A stretch of DNA of 64,000 nt. Source: Cohnella baijiui. Lineage in GTDB: Bacteria > Bacillota > Bacilli > Paenibacillales > Paenibacillaceae. Where the stretch lies: positions 372,001 through 436,000 of the forward strand of contig NZ_JAJFOW010000001.1 in NCBI RefSeq assembly GCF_020731285.1. Reading direction: 5' to 3'. Both the position numbers and the translations under genes were made by a program. A model generated the notes under the pieces. That model saw nothing but the letters and a program-made list of their open reading frames with translations, was not told where the DNA came from and made no database searches. Of the stretch, positions 16,398-24,518 are shown in pieces; within the stretch, counting starts at the first letter, position 1; the number at the start of each line of letters is the position of its first letter.

Positions 16398-16558
16398 TGG
16401 TCGCTGGCTGCTCGCTTGAGCAGGCTATGAACAAGGCAAAGCCAGCCGACCTCCAGGCTCGCCTTGCGAAAGCCTCGAAGCAGAAAACGCCGGAATCCCC
16501 GGCCTTAATTCATAACCGCCCTTTTCCGTGCCGATTTGTACGTTGTAGCCGGGCTTCA

Positions 16559-16797
16559 ATTACCGAAGTAGGGAACAACGCTCCCTCGCCAATCCGCCGA
16601 AATAGGTAACAAAATGCTCCTTATTTCCACGCACCCCCACTACTCCGCCGAATTAGGGAACAAATTGTTCCTTATTCTCCCACGCCCCCGTCACTCCGCC
16701 GAAATAGGTAACAAAATGTTCCTTAATTCCACGCGCCCCAGCCCCTCCGCCAAAATAGGGAGCAAAATGTTCCTTATTCCCCGCACTCCCCCTATAC
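16559..16797. repeat. 51-bp tandem repeat array, four copies plus a partial one
   Basis: The marker TCCGCC recurs at 16593, 16644, 16695 and 16746, exactly 51 bp apart, and a degenerate partial copy precedes the first. Each unit carries an imperfect inverted repeat of the form GGnAACA-N3-TGTTCC (16605-16620, 16657-16671, 16707-16722, 16758-16773). The second copy is a perfect 7-bp-arm palindrome, GGAACAA-A-TTGTTCC. The period is a multiple of three and the minus frame repeats a peptide like NKEHFVTYFGG, but a stop breaks it in copy 2. It occupies most of a 670-bp gene-free gap; the rest of the gap shows nothing else besides the bioY terminator. Confidence 0.9.
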
Positions 16798-16965
16798 GGA
16801 CCGACAACGAGCCCCCGTTCATTGGCACGCGATTCGGAGAGAGGTGCGAAAGGCCGGGCATGATCCACGAACGAATCCCGCTGAAGCGGCGGCGCCGCCG
16901 GTTGGAGCAAAATGCGCCAACGGGGGCTTTTGGGACGGCCCCTTTTGGGCGTCCGGAGCCGCCAT

Positions 16966-17352
16966 TCAAAAGGCGGTCATCCCGCCGTAGCGCGCTAGCT
17001 CTTCGAGGAGCCGCCGGTGGATCGGGATCCGAAACTCCATCGGACCGGTCCGGTGTACGCCGCCGCGATGATGCACCACGACCTCCTTGGCGTAAATCGC
17101 GTAGTACGCGCTCCCCGTCGCGATCGTGCCGAACGACCATTCGCTCCGTTTGCTGGCGGCCACGGCCGGTTTGCCGCTTTTGACGCTCTCGCATGGGACG
17201 ACGCTGATCATGTGCTCGAACAAAATATAGTAATTCATATGAGGCTTCTGAACGACGAGCTCCCGGGTCGAAAGCGTCAGCCCGAAAGGCCCTTTTTTGT
17301 GCGACACCTTCAGTTCCCCGGTCAATCCCTTGATCTGCATGAAGTCCGACAA
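16966..17352 (-). CDS. hypothetical protein (128 aa)
   Basis: A 128-residue soluble protein from TTG 17352 (AGGAGG eight bases upstream); an ATG at 17340 is possible. It is rich in beta-strand-like alternation ('LTGELKVSHKKGPFGLTLST', 'NYYILFEHMISVVPCES', 'YYAIYAKEVVVHHRGGVH') and ends in a helix 'RRLLEELARYGG'. The pattern of seven or so strands then a C-terminal helix recalls a PH-like fold, but this is only an impression. No family recognised. It is divergent from the unknown gene at 17519. Confidence 0.6.
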   Translation of the reverse strand: MSDFMQIKGLTGELKVSHKKGPFGLTLSTRELVVQKPHMNYYILFEHMISVVPCESVKSGKPAVAASKRSEWSFGTIATGSAYYAIYAKEVVVHHRGGVHRTGPMEFRIPIHRRLLEELARYGGMTAF

Positions 17353-17518
17353 CGGCGCTTCCTCCTCTCTGGTCTGGTCCGGGCCGCACCGCCCGCCAAA
17401 ATGGCGGGCCGTACGCCCAGGGACGAAGGTACAATCGTCGGGATTGTTGCCAGCATACCCTAATAGGTAGGATTGAGGCAACCCACGCGGAACGAATCAA
17501 GGAGCGTGAACCGGCAAC

Positions 17519-18130
17519 ATGTCAAGTAGCATCATGGACCTGAACCTCACGTCCGTGAGGGATCAAACCGTCTATCTGACCAAAGGCGTTTTGCAGAACG
17601 ACGACCAACAACTGACCTCGCTCGCCCCCGGACAAAAAATCGTCCTGCAGCATGGGAGATTGCGGCAGGAGGCCACCATCCAGTTTCGCGCGGCCGGGGA
17701 GTGCTTTATCGGCATGTTCGAAATGAATGCGGCGCTCGCCAAGAAGATGCGGCTCCTGGATTACAAGCGCTACCGGCTCGTACACGATCCGAATAACGAC
17801 GTCGTCCGCATCGATGCCGCTCCCGTCAGCGTGGCGTCAGGCATGCACCGGCACAGTCCAAGGCTCAGGGGCCAGACGATATCGATCGGCTACCAGCTGC
17901 AGTCGCAGCTCGGCATTCCCGATATTCGCGGCTACGCCGTTACAGTCAAGAGCGGCGACGCCGTGCGGAAAATGTTCGTTGGCACCCCCAGCAATCTATT
18001 CGATCACGAGATGCAGACCGCGCCAGGTACGGGCAAGGCGCTCCGTCTGGCCCCGGGCAAATCCTACGGTTTGCGATACGATCAGCGCACCCGCACCCTC
18101 ACGATCCTCGGTCCGACCGGCCGTGCCTAA
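17519..18130 (+). CDS. hypothetical protein with an apparent internal duplication
   Basis: A 203-residue soluble protein, no signal or membrane segment. The two halves look alike: 'LAPGQKIVLQHGRLRQ...' leading to 'DYKRYRLVHDPNNDVVRID' near residue 98, and 'LRGQTISIGYQLQSQLG...' leading to 'PGKSYGLRYDQRTRTLTIL' near residue 197. Both end in a Y-x-L-x-x-D-x5-L/V-x-I hairpin. This suggests two copies of a small beta-rich domain. ATG 17519 has AAGGAG about 14 bases upstream, a little far; ATG 17534 is an alternative. Function unknown. Confidence 0.65.
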   Translation: MSSSIMDLNLTSVRDQTVYLTKGVLQNDDQQLTSLAPGQKIVLQHGRLRQEATIQFRAAGECFIGMFEMNAALAKKMRLLDYKRYRLVHDPNNDVVRIDAAPVSVASGMHRHSPRLRGQTISIGYQLQSQLGIPDIRGYAVTVKSGDAVRKMFVGTPSNLFDHEMQTAPGTGKALRLAPGKSYGLRYDQRTRTLTILGPTGRA

Positions 18131-18133
18131 GCG

Positions 18134-18168
18134 AAAGACGGGCCGCGCCAAAAGGCGCCGCCCGTCTG
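18134..18168. terminator. hairpin between convergent genes (likely bidirectional terminator)
   Basis: AGACGGG...GCGCC-AAAA-GGCGC...CCCGTCT forms a long GC stem at 18136-18167. Only a weak T-tract (TCTTTC) follows on the minus strand and none on the plus. It lies between the stops of the 17519 gene and ricA. Confidence 0.55.
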
Positions 18169-18198
18169 ATGGGTTGATGGATCTCACGCCGGGTGCGG

Positions 18199-18702
18199 TC
18201 AGTCGCACTCCTCGGGTGCTTCAATCGGTTTGGCCGCTTCGACGTCCAGCTTTTCCGCGACCGTATCGCGAATAATGCTGACGATCGATTGCAGCAGATA
18301 ATTCACGTCTGTCTGACTTTGCTGGAATTGCTGTACGACCGGCATGCCGTCGAGCTCGTCCTGAAGCACGGAAATTTCCTGTTCGATCTTTTCGACCATT
18401 TGCGCGTTTTTAAACGTCGTCTGGAAGGCGACGAGCTCTTTTTGTTTTTTCTTGATCTGCGCGATCAAGCCTTGGACCTTCTCGTGGCGCTGAATGAGAC
18501 GCTCCGCGTTTTGGTACATCTCCACTTCCTCGGCGGTCGTGATCAACTGGGCGAGTTCCTTGGCCCGGGCGAGGATGTCCTCGCGAACGATCAGCTCGCG
18601 GTTGTCGTATTCCGGGATGATATAGCCCTCCGGCTGCCCGAGGTCCGGGACTTGGCAGCTATGGTCGTGATCGTGATCATGGTTATGCGCGAATTGCGAC
18701 AT
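18199..18702 (-). CDS. ricA: RicA/YmcA-like protein (YlbF/YmcA family)
   Basis: A 167-residue helical protein of the YlbF/YmcA family ('ILARAKELAQLITTAEEVEM', 'RLIQRHEKVQGLIAQIKKKQ', 'FQQSQTDVNYLLQSIVSIIR'). In B. subtilis RicA works with RicF and RicT in a complex that affects mRNA processing by RNase Y, biofilm formation and sporulation. Placement directly after miaB supports RicA. The N-terminus has a metal-binding-looking 'HNHDHDHDHSC' tract that I do not recall in the Bacillus protein. ATG 18702 follows GGGAGG. Confidence 0.85.
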   Translation of the reverse strand: MSQFAHNHDHDHDHSCQVPDLGQPEGYIIPEYDNRELIVREDILARAKELAQLITTAEEVEMYQNAERLIQRHEKVQGLIAQIKKKQKELVAFQTTFKNAQMVEKIEQEISVLQDELDGMPVVQQFQQSQTDVNYLLQSIVSIIRDTVAEKLDVEAAKPIEAPEECD

Positions 18703-18780
18703 GTTTGAGTTTCCTCCCGATTCGTGAGCGGACGGGCAGCCGGTCAACGGACGCGCCCCGCTTCGATCTTGAACTGCGTA

Positions 18781-20379
18781 TTAAGCACCGTGCGTATAAG
18801 CTTCCTGAACGGAAGGGGACAAGCCGACCGCCTCGGCGCGGATGAACCACGTCTGCGGCTGCGTCACGCGTACATGGGCGAACTGTCCGATCCACGACTT
18901 CGGTCCTTCGAAGTGGATCAGCTTGTTGGAGCGCGTCCGGCCGGACAGGACGTTCGCGTTGGTTTTGCTCTCGCCTTCGACGAGCACTTCGACGACCTGT
19001 CCCGCCAGCTCCAGGTTGCTCGCGAGGCTCATCTCGGCGATCAGCTCGTTCAGCCGTTTAAGCCGCTTTTGCTTGGCCTCATACGGCACGTTGTCTTCCA
19101 TCGCGGCGGCCGGCGTGCCGTCCCTCGGCGAATAGATGAACGTATATGCCATGGAGATGCCCGCCTCGCGCACGACCTCGAGCGTCTCTTCGAATTGCTC
19201 CTCCGTCTCGCCGGGGAAGCCTACGATGATGTCGGTCGTCAGCACGACGTTCGGGATCGCCTTCCGGATGCGGCCGACAAGGTCCAGGAACTGCTCGCGA
19301 GAATACTTGCGGCTCATCCGCTTCAGCACCTCGGTGCTGCCGGACTGGAACGGCAGATGGATATGTTCCACGAGGTTGCCGCCCTTCGCGATCACCTCGA
19401 CGAGATGATCGTCGAAGTCGCGCGGATGGCTCGTCGTGAACCGGACGCGCGGGATGTCGATTTTGCGGATGTCGTCCATCAGGTCACCGAACCGGTATTG
19501 GCGGTCCGTGAAGTCTTTGCCGTAGGCGTTAACGTTCTGGCCGAGCAGCGTAATCTCCTTGAAGCCTTGGCGCGCAAGCTCGCGCACCTCCGCGATGACG
19601 TCCTCGGGCAGTCGGCTGCGCTCTTTGCCGCGCGTATAGGGGACGATGCAGTACGTGCAGAACTTGTCGCAGCCGTACATGATATTCACCCATGCGCGCA
19701 GGCCTTCCCTTTTCTTCGGCAAATTCTCGATGATGTCGCCTTCCTTGGACCACACTTCGACGACCATCTCCTTGCCGAAGTGCGCGTCCTTCAACAGCTG
19801 CGGTAGCCGATGAATGTTGTGCGTGCCGAAGATGAGATCGACATGCGGGTGCTTCTCGAGGATCCGATTCACGACGGATACTTCCTGGGACATGCACCCG
19901 CATACGCCGAGGATCAGTCCGGGCTTTTCGAGCTTGAGGCGCTTCAGATGGCCGAGCTCTCCGAACACTTTGTCCTCCGCGTTTTCCCGCACCGCGCATG
20001 TGTTAATGAGGATGACGTCCGCCTGCTGCTTGTCTTCGGTGGCGGCGTAGCCCATCTCCTCGAACAGCCCGCGCATGATTTCCGTGTCATGCTCGTTCAT
20101 CTGGCAGCCGTACGTGAAGATGCAGTAGTAGCGGCCGGCGCCGAACGACTTCATTTCTTCCGGAATGCCCGTATCGTAGAGCACCCGGATGTCTTCTTTG
20201 CCCCTCTTTTTGCCTTCGCGGAGATCGGGCGGCGACGAGATTTGGACGTGGCGCCCGTTGATGCGATATGTCGTCTTGCCGTCTTCCCGGGCGACGACCT
20301 TCGCGTCCGAGAAGTCGAAGTATTTGGCGTAGTCTTTAGCCGGGCCGGCAGCTTGCTTGTCTTGGCCTTCCTTCGTCAT
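18781..20379 (-). CDS. miaB: tRNA-2-methylthio-N6-dimethylallyladenosine synthase MiaB
   Basis: A 532-residue radical-SAM methylthiotransferase that converts i6A37 to ms2i6A37 in tRNA. In order: N-terminal extension of about 85 residues, UPF0004 domain with cysteines in '[11 protein letters not shown]', 'INTCAVREN' and 'LGVCGCMSQ' (second iron-sulfur cluster), radical SAM motif '[16 protein letters not shown]' (about 234-249), and a C-terminal TRAM domain. ATG 20379 follows AAGGAG. The enzyme acts in the cytoplasm. It is upstream of ricA as in B. subtilis. Confidence 0.96.
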   Translation of the reverse strand: MTKEGQDKQAAGPAKDYAKYFDFSDAKVVAREDGKTTYRINGRHVQISSPPDLREGKKRGKEDIRVLYDTGIPEEMKSFGAGRYYCIFTYGCQMNEHDTEIMRGLFEEMGYAATEDKQQADVILINTCAVRENAEDKVFGELGHLKRLKLEKPGLILGVCGCMSQEVSVVNRILEKHPHVDLIFGTHNIHRLPQLLKDAHFGKEMVVEVWSKEGDIIENLPKKREGLRAWVNIMYGCDKFCTYCIVPYTRGKERSRLPEDVIAEVRELARQGFKEITLLGQNVNAYGKDFTDRQYRFGDLMDDIRKIDIPRVRFTTSHPRDFDDHLVEVIAKGGNLVEHIHLPFQSGSTEVLKRMSRKYSREQFLDLVGRIRKAIPNVVLTTDIIVGFPGETEEQFEETLEVVREAGISMAYTFIYSPRDGTPAAAMEDNVPYEAKQKRLKRLNELIAEMSLASNLELAGQVVEVLVEGESKTNANVLSGRTRSNKLIHFEGPKSWIGQFAHVRVTQPQTWFIRAEAVGLSPSVQEAYTHGA

Positions 20380-20436
20380 GCGAAGCGACTCCTTCCTGTC
20401 GTCAGCCCTCAACTGCGTGGGACCATTCAATGTTTC

Positions 20437-20465
20437 ATTATAGCATAGCGACGGAAGGCGCCCAA
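20437..20465 (-). promoter_or_regulatory. sigma-A-like promoter of miaB
   Basis: Minus strand: TTGGGC (20460-20465), 17-bp spacer, TATAAT (20437-20442) with an extended TGC before it. Confidence 0.7.
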
Positions 20466-20534
20466 GTAGATTCCGCGCCGAACCAAGCCGAACCGGAAGG
20501 CGAGAATCGGCGGGCAGATCCCCTTGCGTCCAGG

Positions 20535-20566
20535 AAAAGCCCCGTCAGCGCGTTCGCTGCCGGGGC
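20535..20566 (-). terminator. intrinsic terminator after the 61-codon gene
   Basis: GCCCCG (20539-20544) pairs with CGGGGC (20561-20566), with an inner CAGCG/CGCTG stem; minus-strand TTTT follows. Confidence 0.8.
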
Positions 20567-20577
20567 CGCTCGTTTCC

Positions 20578-20763
20578 CTATTTTCGCAAGTTGCGCGTGT
20601 CGATCATCCGGTTTTGACCGTCCGGATGATCGTTCGTGCCGACTGCTCGTTGTTCCTTGACCGCCTCGAACTGGGTTTTCGCCCTGTTGGCGTGTTCCCG
20701 CCACAACTTGCCTTCCTCTTGCACGTCGACGCCTCTCTTGTCGTTTACGCCCTTGCCCGTCAT
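20578..20763 (-). CDS. small hydrophilic protein (61 aa)
   Basis: A 61-residue, highly charged protein beginning MTGKGVNDKRGVDVQEEGKL, with no hydrophobic segment. It has a strong ribosome site (CCGGAGGTGG) and its own terminator, which argues for a real gene. Size, charge and lack of hydrophobic core recall small spore or stress proteins, but I match no SASP or Tlp family. It follows pduL by about 113 bp, with a small TAAGGA-N4-TCCTTA palindrome in between. Function unknown. Confidence 0.65.
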   Translation of the reverse strand: MTGKGVNDKRGVDVQEEGKLWREHANRAKTQFEAVKEQRAVGTNDHPDGQNRMIDTRNLRK

Positions 20764-20876
20764 GTCGATCCACCTCCGGTTTCTAAGGATTCCTCCTTAT
20801 TTACCCTCCCCGGTGAACAGCCAAGCAGGCGATCGGACGCGCGACCGGATCGAGAGAGACGCGAGAGGCGTCCTCC

Positions 20877-21455
20877 TTAGTCGATCAACTCGGCAAAGTC
20901 GCCCGTTGCGGCGCCCGAGGCGTTGCCTTCGTCGGTATCGATGTGCATGTCGAGCGCGAAGGAGGGCGATACGCGGGCGATCACATTTTCGAAAACGAGG
21001 CCCCGATCGCCGCCTGCCCGGACACGGAGGAGCTGCTTGTCCGTCACGCCGAGCCGATTCGCGTCGGACGTATGGAAGTGGATATGGCGCGCCGCCACGA
21101 TGACGCCTTCGTCGATCGTCACTTCGCCGGCCGGACCGACGATGCGGAGGCCGGGCGTGCCTTCGATGTTCCCGGATTCCCGCACCGGGGGATTCAGACC
21201 CAGCGCGAACGCGTCCGTACGCGACACCTCCAGCTGTGTCGCCTTGCGGACCGGGCCCAGGATGCGCACCTTGGGAAAGGAGCCCTTCGGCCCGTAAACG
21301 GCGACCGTCTCGTTCGCGGCAAACTGTCCCGGCTGGCTCAGCGGCTTCATTTCGGTCAGCGCCGCGCCTTCGCCGAACAAGATATGGACATGCTTTTGGG
21401 TCAAATGAATATGGCGCGCGGACACGCCGATCGGAATGCGTTTGGCATCGCTCAT
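20877..21455 (-). CDS. pduL: phosphate propanoyltransferase PduL
   Basis: A 192-residue PduL-type phosphotransacylase, which exchanges acyl-CoA and acyl phosphate. It is unrelated to the Pta family. Two metal-binding histidine motifs are visible: 'IGVSARHIHLTQKHV' (about 8-22) and 'IVAARHIHFHTSDANRLG' (about 120-137). No N-terminal microcompartment targeting helix is seen, so it is probably free in the cytoplasm. Placed next to korAB it could turn acyl-CoA into acyl phosphate for ATP. The ATG at 21455 is used; a GTG 12 bases upstream also has a ribosome site. Confidence 0.9.
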   Translation of the reverse strand: MSDAKRIPIGVSARHIHLTQKHVHILFGEGAALTEMKPLSQPGQFAANETVAVYGPKGSFPKVRILGPVRKATQLEVSRTDAFALGLNPPVRESGNIEGTPGLRIVGPAGEVTIDEGVIVAARHIHFHTSDANRLGVTDKQLLRVRAGGDRGLVFENVIARVSPSFALDMHIDTDEGNASGAATGDFAELID

Positions 21456-21488
21456 GGAAGATTCCACCTTTCCTCCTGCTATACCGTT

Positions 21489-21518
21489 ATTATAACGCAC
21501 GCAACGGGTGAAACCCAA
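21489..21518 (-). promoter_or_regulatory. sigma-A-like promoter of pduL
   Basis: Minus strand: TTGGGT (21513-21518), 18-bp spacer, TATAAT (21489-21494), about 35 bp before the start codon. Confidence 0.65.
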
Positions 21519-21647
21519 CGGAATAGCCCCGATCCGCCTGCCTCTGGGCGCCTATCGCGCCTTCCGCCACCAGATTGTCGTTTTTAGCGCGGTATTCGAA
21601 CATCGAACCCGGCTGGCCGTCTCCTGCGGAATAAAGGCCGCGGAAAA

Positions 21648-21674
21648 GTCAAAAGGGCTGCCGGCTGCAGCCCT
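21648..21674 (-). terminator. intrinsic terminator of korAB
   Basis: GGGCTGC (21655-21661) pairs with GCAGCCC (21667-21673); minus-strand TTTTGACTTTT follows. Confidence 0.75.
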
Positions 21675-21693
21675 CTTCAAACGTCTATGCGGA

Positions 21694-22560
21694 TTACACA
21701 AACTCTTTGACCAGCTTGTCGAACGATTCGCGGGACAGCTTCAGGTCCTGCTTGGCCAACGCTTCCGGCTTGAAGCCGACGGCGAGGTCCTCGTAGGACG
21801 GGCGCGTCTTGTCCTGGTAGATCAGACCGGTTAGCATGCCGTTCGTCTCCATGATCTTCGTCATGGCGGCGATCCGGTTCGACGGGTCGTACTCGGGGAA
21901 TTGATCCAGATTCACGATGTTCTCCTTGAACCAATCGTACGTGTTCACCTTGTTGAAAGTAACGCACGGGCTGAAGACGTTGATGAGCGAGAAGCCCTTG
22001 TGGCTCAAGCCCGCTTCGATCAGGGACGTCAGCTGCTTCAAATCGCTGGAGAACGACTGAGCGACGAACGTGGCACCGGCCGACAGCGCGATTTCGAGCG
22101 GGGACAGCGTCGACTCGATCGAGCCTTCCGGCGTGGACTTCGTCTTGAATCCCTCGGCGCTGCGCGGCGAGGTCTGGCCCTTCGTCAGGCCGTAGATCTG
22201 GTTGTCCATGACGATATAGGTGATATCGAGATTGCGGCGGATCGCATGGACCGTATGTCCCATCCCGATCGCAAAGCCGTCGCCGTCGCCGCCGGAGGCG
22301 ATGACCGTCAGCTCCCGGTTCGCGAGCTTGACGCCTTGGGCGATCGGCAGCGCGCGGCCGTGAATGCCGTGCAGGCCGTAGGCGTTGATGTAGCCCGAGA
22401 TCCGGCCGGAGCACCCGATCCCGGAGACGACGGCCAGCTGTTCGGGCTCGAGGCCCACGTTTGCCGCCGCCCGTTGAATCGCAGCCTGTACGGAGAAATC
22501 GCCGCAGCCTGGGCACCAGTTCGGCTTGACGTTATTGCGAAATTCTTTGAATGTCGCCAT
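21694..22560 (-). CDS. korB: 2-oxoacid:ferredoxin oxidoreductase, beta subunit
   Basis: A 288-residue thiamine diphosphate-binding subunit. 'NWCPGCGDFSVQAAIQRA' (about 14-31) and 'SGIGCSGRISGYINAYGLHG' fit the family, and the TPP/Mg motif is 'ASGGDGDGFAIGMGHTVHAI' then 'YIVMDNQIYGLTKGQTSPRS'. The complex oxidatively decarboxylates a 2-oxoacid such as 2-oxoglutarate or pyruvate, reducing ferredoxin. No extra ferredoxin domain is fused. Its ATG lies one base after the korA stop, so translation is coupled. The exact substrate cannot be read from sequence. Confidence 0.93.
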   Translation of the reverse strand: MATFKEFRNNVKPNWCPGCGDFSVQAAIQRAAANVGLEPEQLAVVSGIGCSGRISGYINAYGLHGIHGRALPIAQGVKLANRELTVIASGGDGDGFAIGMGHTVHAIRRNLDITYIVMDNQIYGLTKGQTSPRSAEGFKTKSTPEGSIESTLSPLEIALSAGATFVAQSFSSDLKQLTSLIEAGLSHKGFSLINVFSPCVTFNKVNTYDWFKENIVNLDQFPEYDPSNRIAAMTKIMETNGMLTGLIYQDKTRPSYEDLAVGFKPEALAKQDLKLSRESFDKLVKEFV

Positions 22561-22561
22561 C

Positions 22562-24298
22562 TTAGTTCAACTCCTTGCAGGCTTTGTAGATTTCGGAAGG
22601 CAGGAACGGCGTGCCGTCATATTTGAGCAGGTTCACGATTTTGTCGTGATAGCCTACGTTTTGTTTGATCAGGTTGGCAAGCTGGCCGGTCGCGTTGTTT
22701 TCGAGGACGACCACCTTTTTCGCGCGTGAGAGATACGGCTCGATCAGCTCGTTCGGGAACGGATGCATCTGCCGGACGGTAATATGGTTCGAGGCGATGC
22801 CGTCCTGCGCGAGTCGATCCTGGGCTTCGTTGATCGTACCGCCCGTGGATCCCATCGAGACGACGAGCAGATCGGCCGGTTCGGAAGGACCGTCGAATTT
22901 GACGGCGTCCGATATCCGGAGCGACGCCAGCTTGTTCAGACGTTTGTCCATCATCTTTAGCCGGTTGACCGCGCTCTCGGACGGCCGGCCCTCCTGGTCG
23001 TGCTCGACGCCCGTCACATGGTGAATGCCGTTCTTGGCGCCCGGCAGCACGCGCGGCGAGACGCCGTCTTGGGCAAACGCATAGCGCGGGAACAACTTGC
23101 CCGGCTCGTTCGGCTCCAGCTCCTCGGTGACCAGCTTGCCGCGCTCGATCGAGATGCGGTCGTAGTCGAGCGGCTCGCAAGACTGCTTGCCGAGCGAAAG
23201 CTGCAAGTCGGTCGCGACGATGACCGGTACTTGATACACTTCCGCAATATTAAACGCTTCGATCATATCGTAGAAGCACTCTTCGATCGTGCTGGGCGCG
23301 ATGACGACCTTCGGGATCTCCCCGTGCGTCCCGTAGATGAGCGCGTTGATATCGGACTGTTCCTGCTTCGTCGGCAGCCCCGTCGAGGGACCGCCGCGCT
23401 GCGTGTCGATGACGACGAGCGGCGTCTCGGTCATGCCGGACAGGCCGATCGCTTCCATCATGAGCGAGAGGCCGGGGCCGGCCGACGCCGTCATCGTGCG
23501 TACGCCGCCATAGTTGGCGCCGATCGCCATCGTGACTGCCGCGATCTCATCCTCCGTCTGGATGACGGTGCCGCCGAACTTCGGCAGCTTTTTGATGAGG
23601 TATTCCATGATTTCCGAAGCGGGCGTGATCGGGTAAGCGGACATCAGGCGGCAGCCTGCCGCGATCGAGCCGAGACCGAGCGCTTCGTTGCCGATCATGA
23701 ACAGCTTCTGTTTGCCGTCCGCTTCCTCCAGCCGGAACGCCTCGAGCGGGCCGCCGGCCTGCTCCAGAACGAAGTCCCCGCCGCGTTTGACGGCTTCGAT
23801 ATTTTTCTCGACGACGGCAGCGCCCTTGCGCCCGAACTCCTCCTCGACCGCCCGGTTGAACACTTCCATCGGCAGACCAAGCAGCGCCCAGGAAGCCCCC
23901 GACGCGACCATGTTTTTCATGAGGGAAGTGCCGAGGTCTTCGGCGATCTTCGTAATCGGAACGGCGAACAGCTGCGCTTGCACCCCTTCGGGCACTTTCG
24001 GATCAAATTTCGCGTCCGCGACGATAACGCCGCCCGGCCGCAGCTCGCCGGCGTTCAGATCGATGCTTTCCTGGTCGAAGGCGACCAGAATGTCGAGATC
24101 GTCCGAGATCGCGCGGATCGGCTTCGTACTGATGCGGATTTTGTTGTTCGTATGTCCGCCCTTGATGCGGGAGGAGAAATGCCGGTAGCCGTACAAATAA
24201 TACCCGAGCCGGTTCAAGGCAGTGGAAAAAATCCGGTCCGTGCTTTCCACGCCTTCCCCTTGCTGGCCGCCAATTTTCCATGACAGTTGACTGATCAC
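22562..24298 (-). CDS. korA: 2-oxoacid:ferredoxin oxidoreductase, fused gamma-alpha subunit
   Basis: A 578-residue subunit with an N-terminal gamma domain ('SWKIGGQQGEGVESTDRIF', 'SSRIKGGHTNNKIRIS') and a C-terminal alpha/PFOR domain ('RLMSAYPITPASEIMEYLIK', 'SAGPGLSLMMEAIGLSGMTE', 'LVVSMGSTGGTINEAQDRLA'). It works with KorB. GTG 24298 is preferred: it lies nine bases after GAGGAG, while the ATG three codons upstream directly abuts the ribosome site. A promoter with a leader of about 110 nt precedes it. Confidence 0.93.
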   Translation of the reverse strand: MISQLSWKIGGQQGEGVESTDRIFSTALNRLGYYLYGYRHFSSRIKGGHTNNKIRISTKPIRAISDDLDILVAFDQESIDLNAGELRPGGVIVADAKFDPKVPEGVQAQLFAVPITKIAEDLGTSLMKNMVASGASWALLGLPMEVFNRAVEEEFGRKGAAVVEKNIEAVKRGGDFVLEQAGGPLEAFRLEEADGKQKLFMIGNEALGLGSIAAGCRLMSAYPITPASEIMEYLIKKLPKFGGTVIQTEDEIAAVTMAIGANYGGVRTMTASAGPGLSLMMEAIGLSGMTETPLVVIDTQRGGPSTGLPTKQEQSDINALIYGTHGEIPKVVIAPSTIEECFYDMIEAFNIAEVYQVPVIVATDLQLSLGKQSCEPLDYDRISIERGKLVTEELEPNEPGKLFPRYAFAQDGVSPRVLPGAKNGIHHVTGVEHDQEGRPSESAVNRLKMMDKRLNKLASLRISDAVKFDGPSEPADLLVVSMGSTGGTINEAQDRLAQDGIASNHITVRQMHPFPNELIEPYLSRAKKVVVLENNATGQLANLIKQNVGYHDKIVNLLKYDGTPFLPSEIYKACKELN

Positions 24299-24352
24299 AA
24301 ATAACATCTCCTCTAATCTCTGGTTCGACCCTTATGACAACGCGCGCTGCGT

Positions 24353-24368
24353 ACTTCTGCTCAGAAGT
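24353..24368. promoter_or_regulatory. 16-bp palindrome in the korA leader
   Basis: ACTTCTG-CT-CAGAAGT, perfect 7-bp arms, between the korA promoter and its start codon. It could be an operator, but no regulator is known to match it. Confidence 0.4.
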
Positions 24369-24412
24369 GCCTATAAATGAGAGAAAATTCACGAACTTGT
24401 TTGACCACATAA

Positions 24413-24441
24413 ATTTTATGATTCGCAAGGTTAAATTGCAA
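24413..24441 (-). promoter_or_regulatory. sigma-A-like promoter of korAB
   Basis: Minus strand: TTGCAA (24436-24441), 17-bp spacer, TAAAAT (24413-24418). Confidence 0.65.
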
Positions 24442-24518
24442 GCCTTTCCGCCCAAATGAATGTATAACTCTTTTTGATGAAACCCATATGATTCCGATAT
24501 AAATGATCCGTATTTCGA

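Noticed and set aside
16657..16671. Resemblance of the repeat palindrome to the eukaryotic glucocorticoid response element half-sites
   Set aside because: AGAACA-N3-TGTTCT similarity is chance; bacteria lack nuclear receptors.
16614..17183. Plus-strand frame of 189 codons through the 51-bp repeat array
   Set aside because: It has a repeated peptide in its first part but then runs antisense through the 16966 gene with Arg/Pro-rich shadow composition. No ribosome site is seen. The repeat itself is reported instead.
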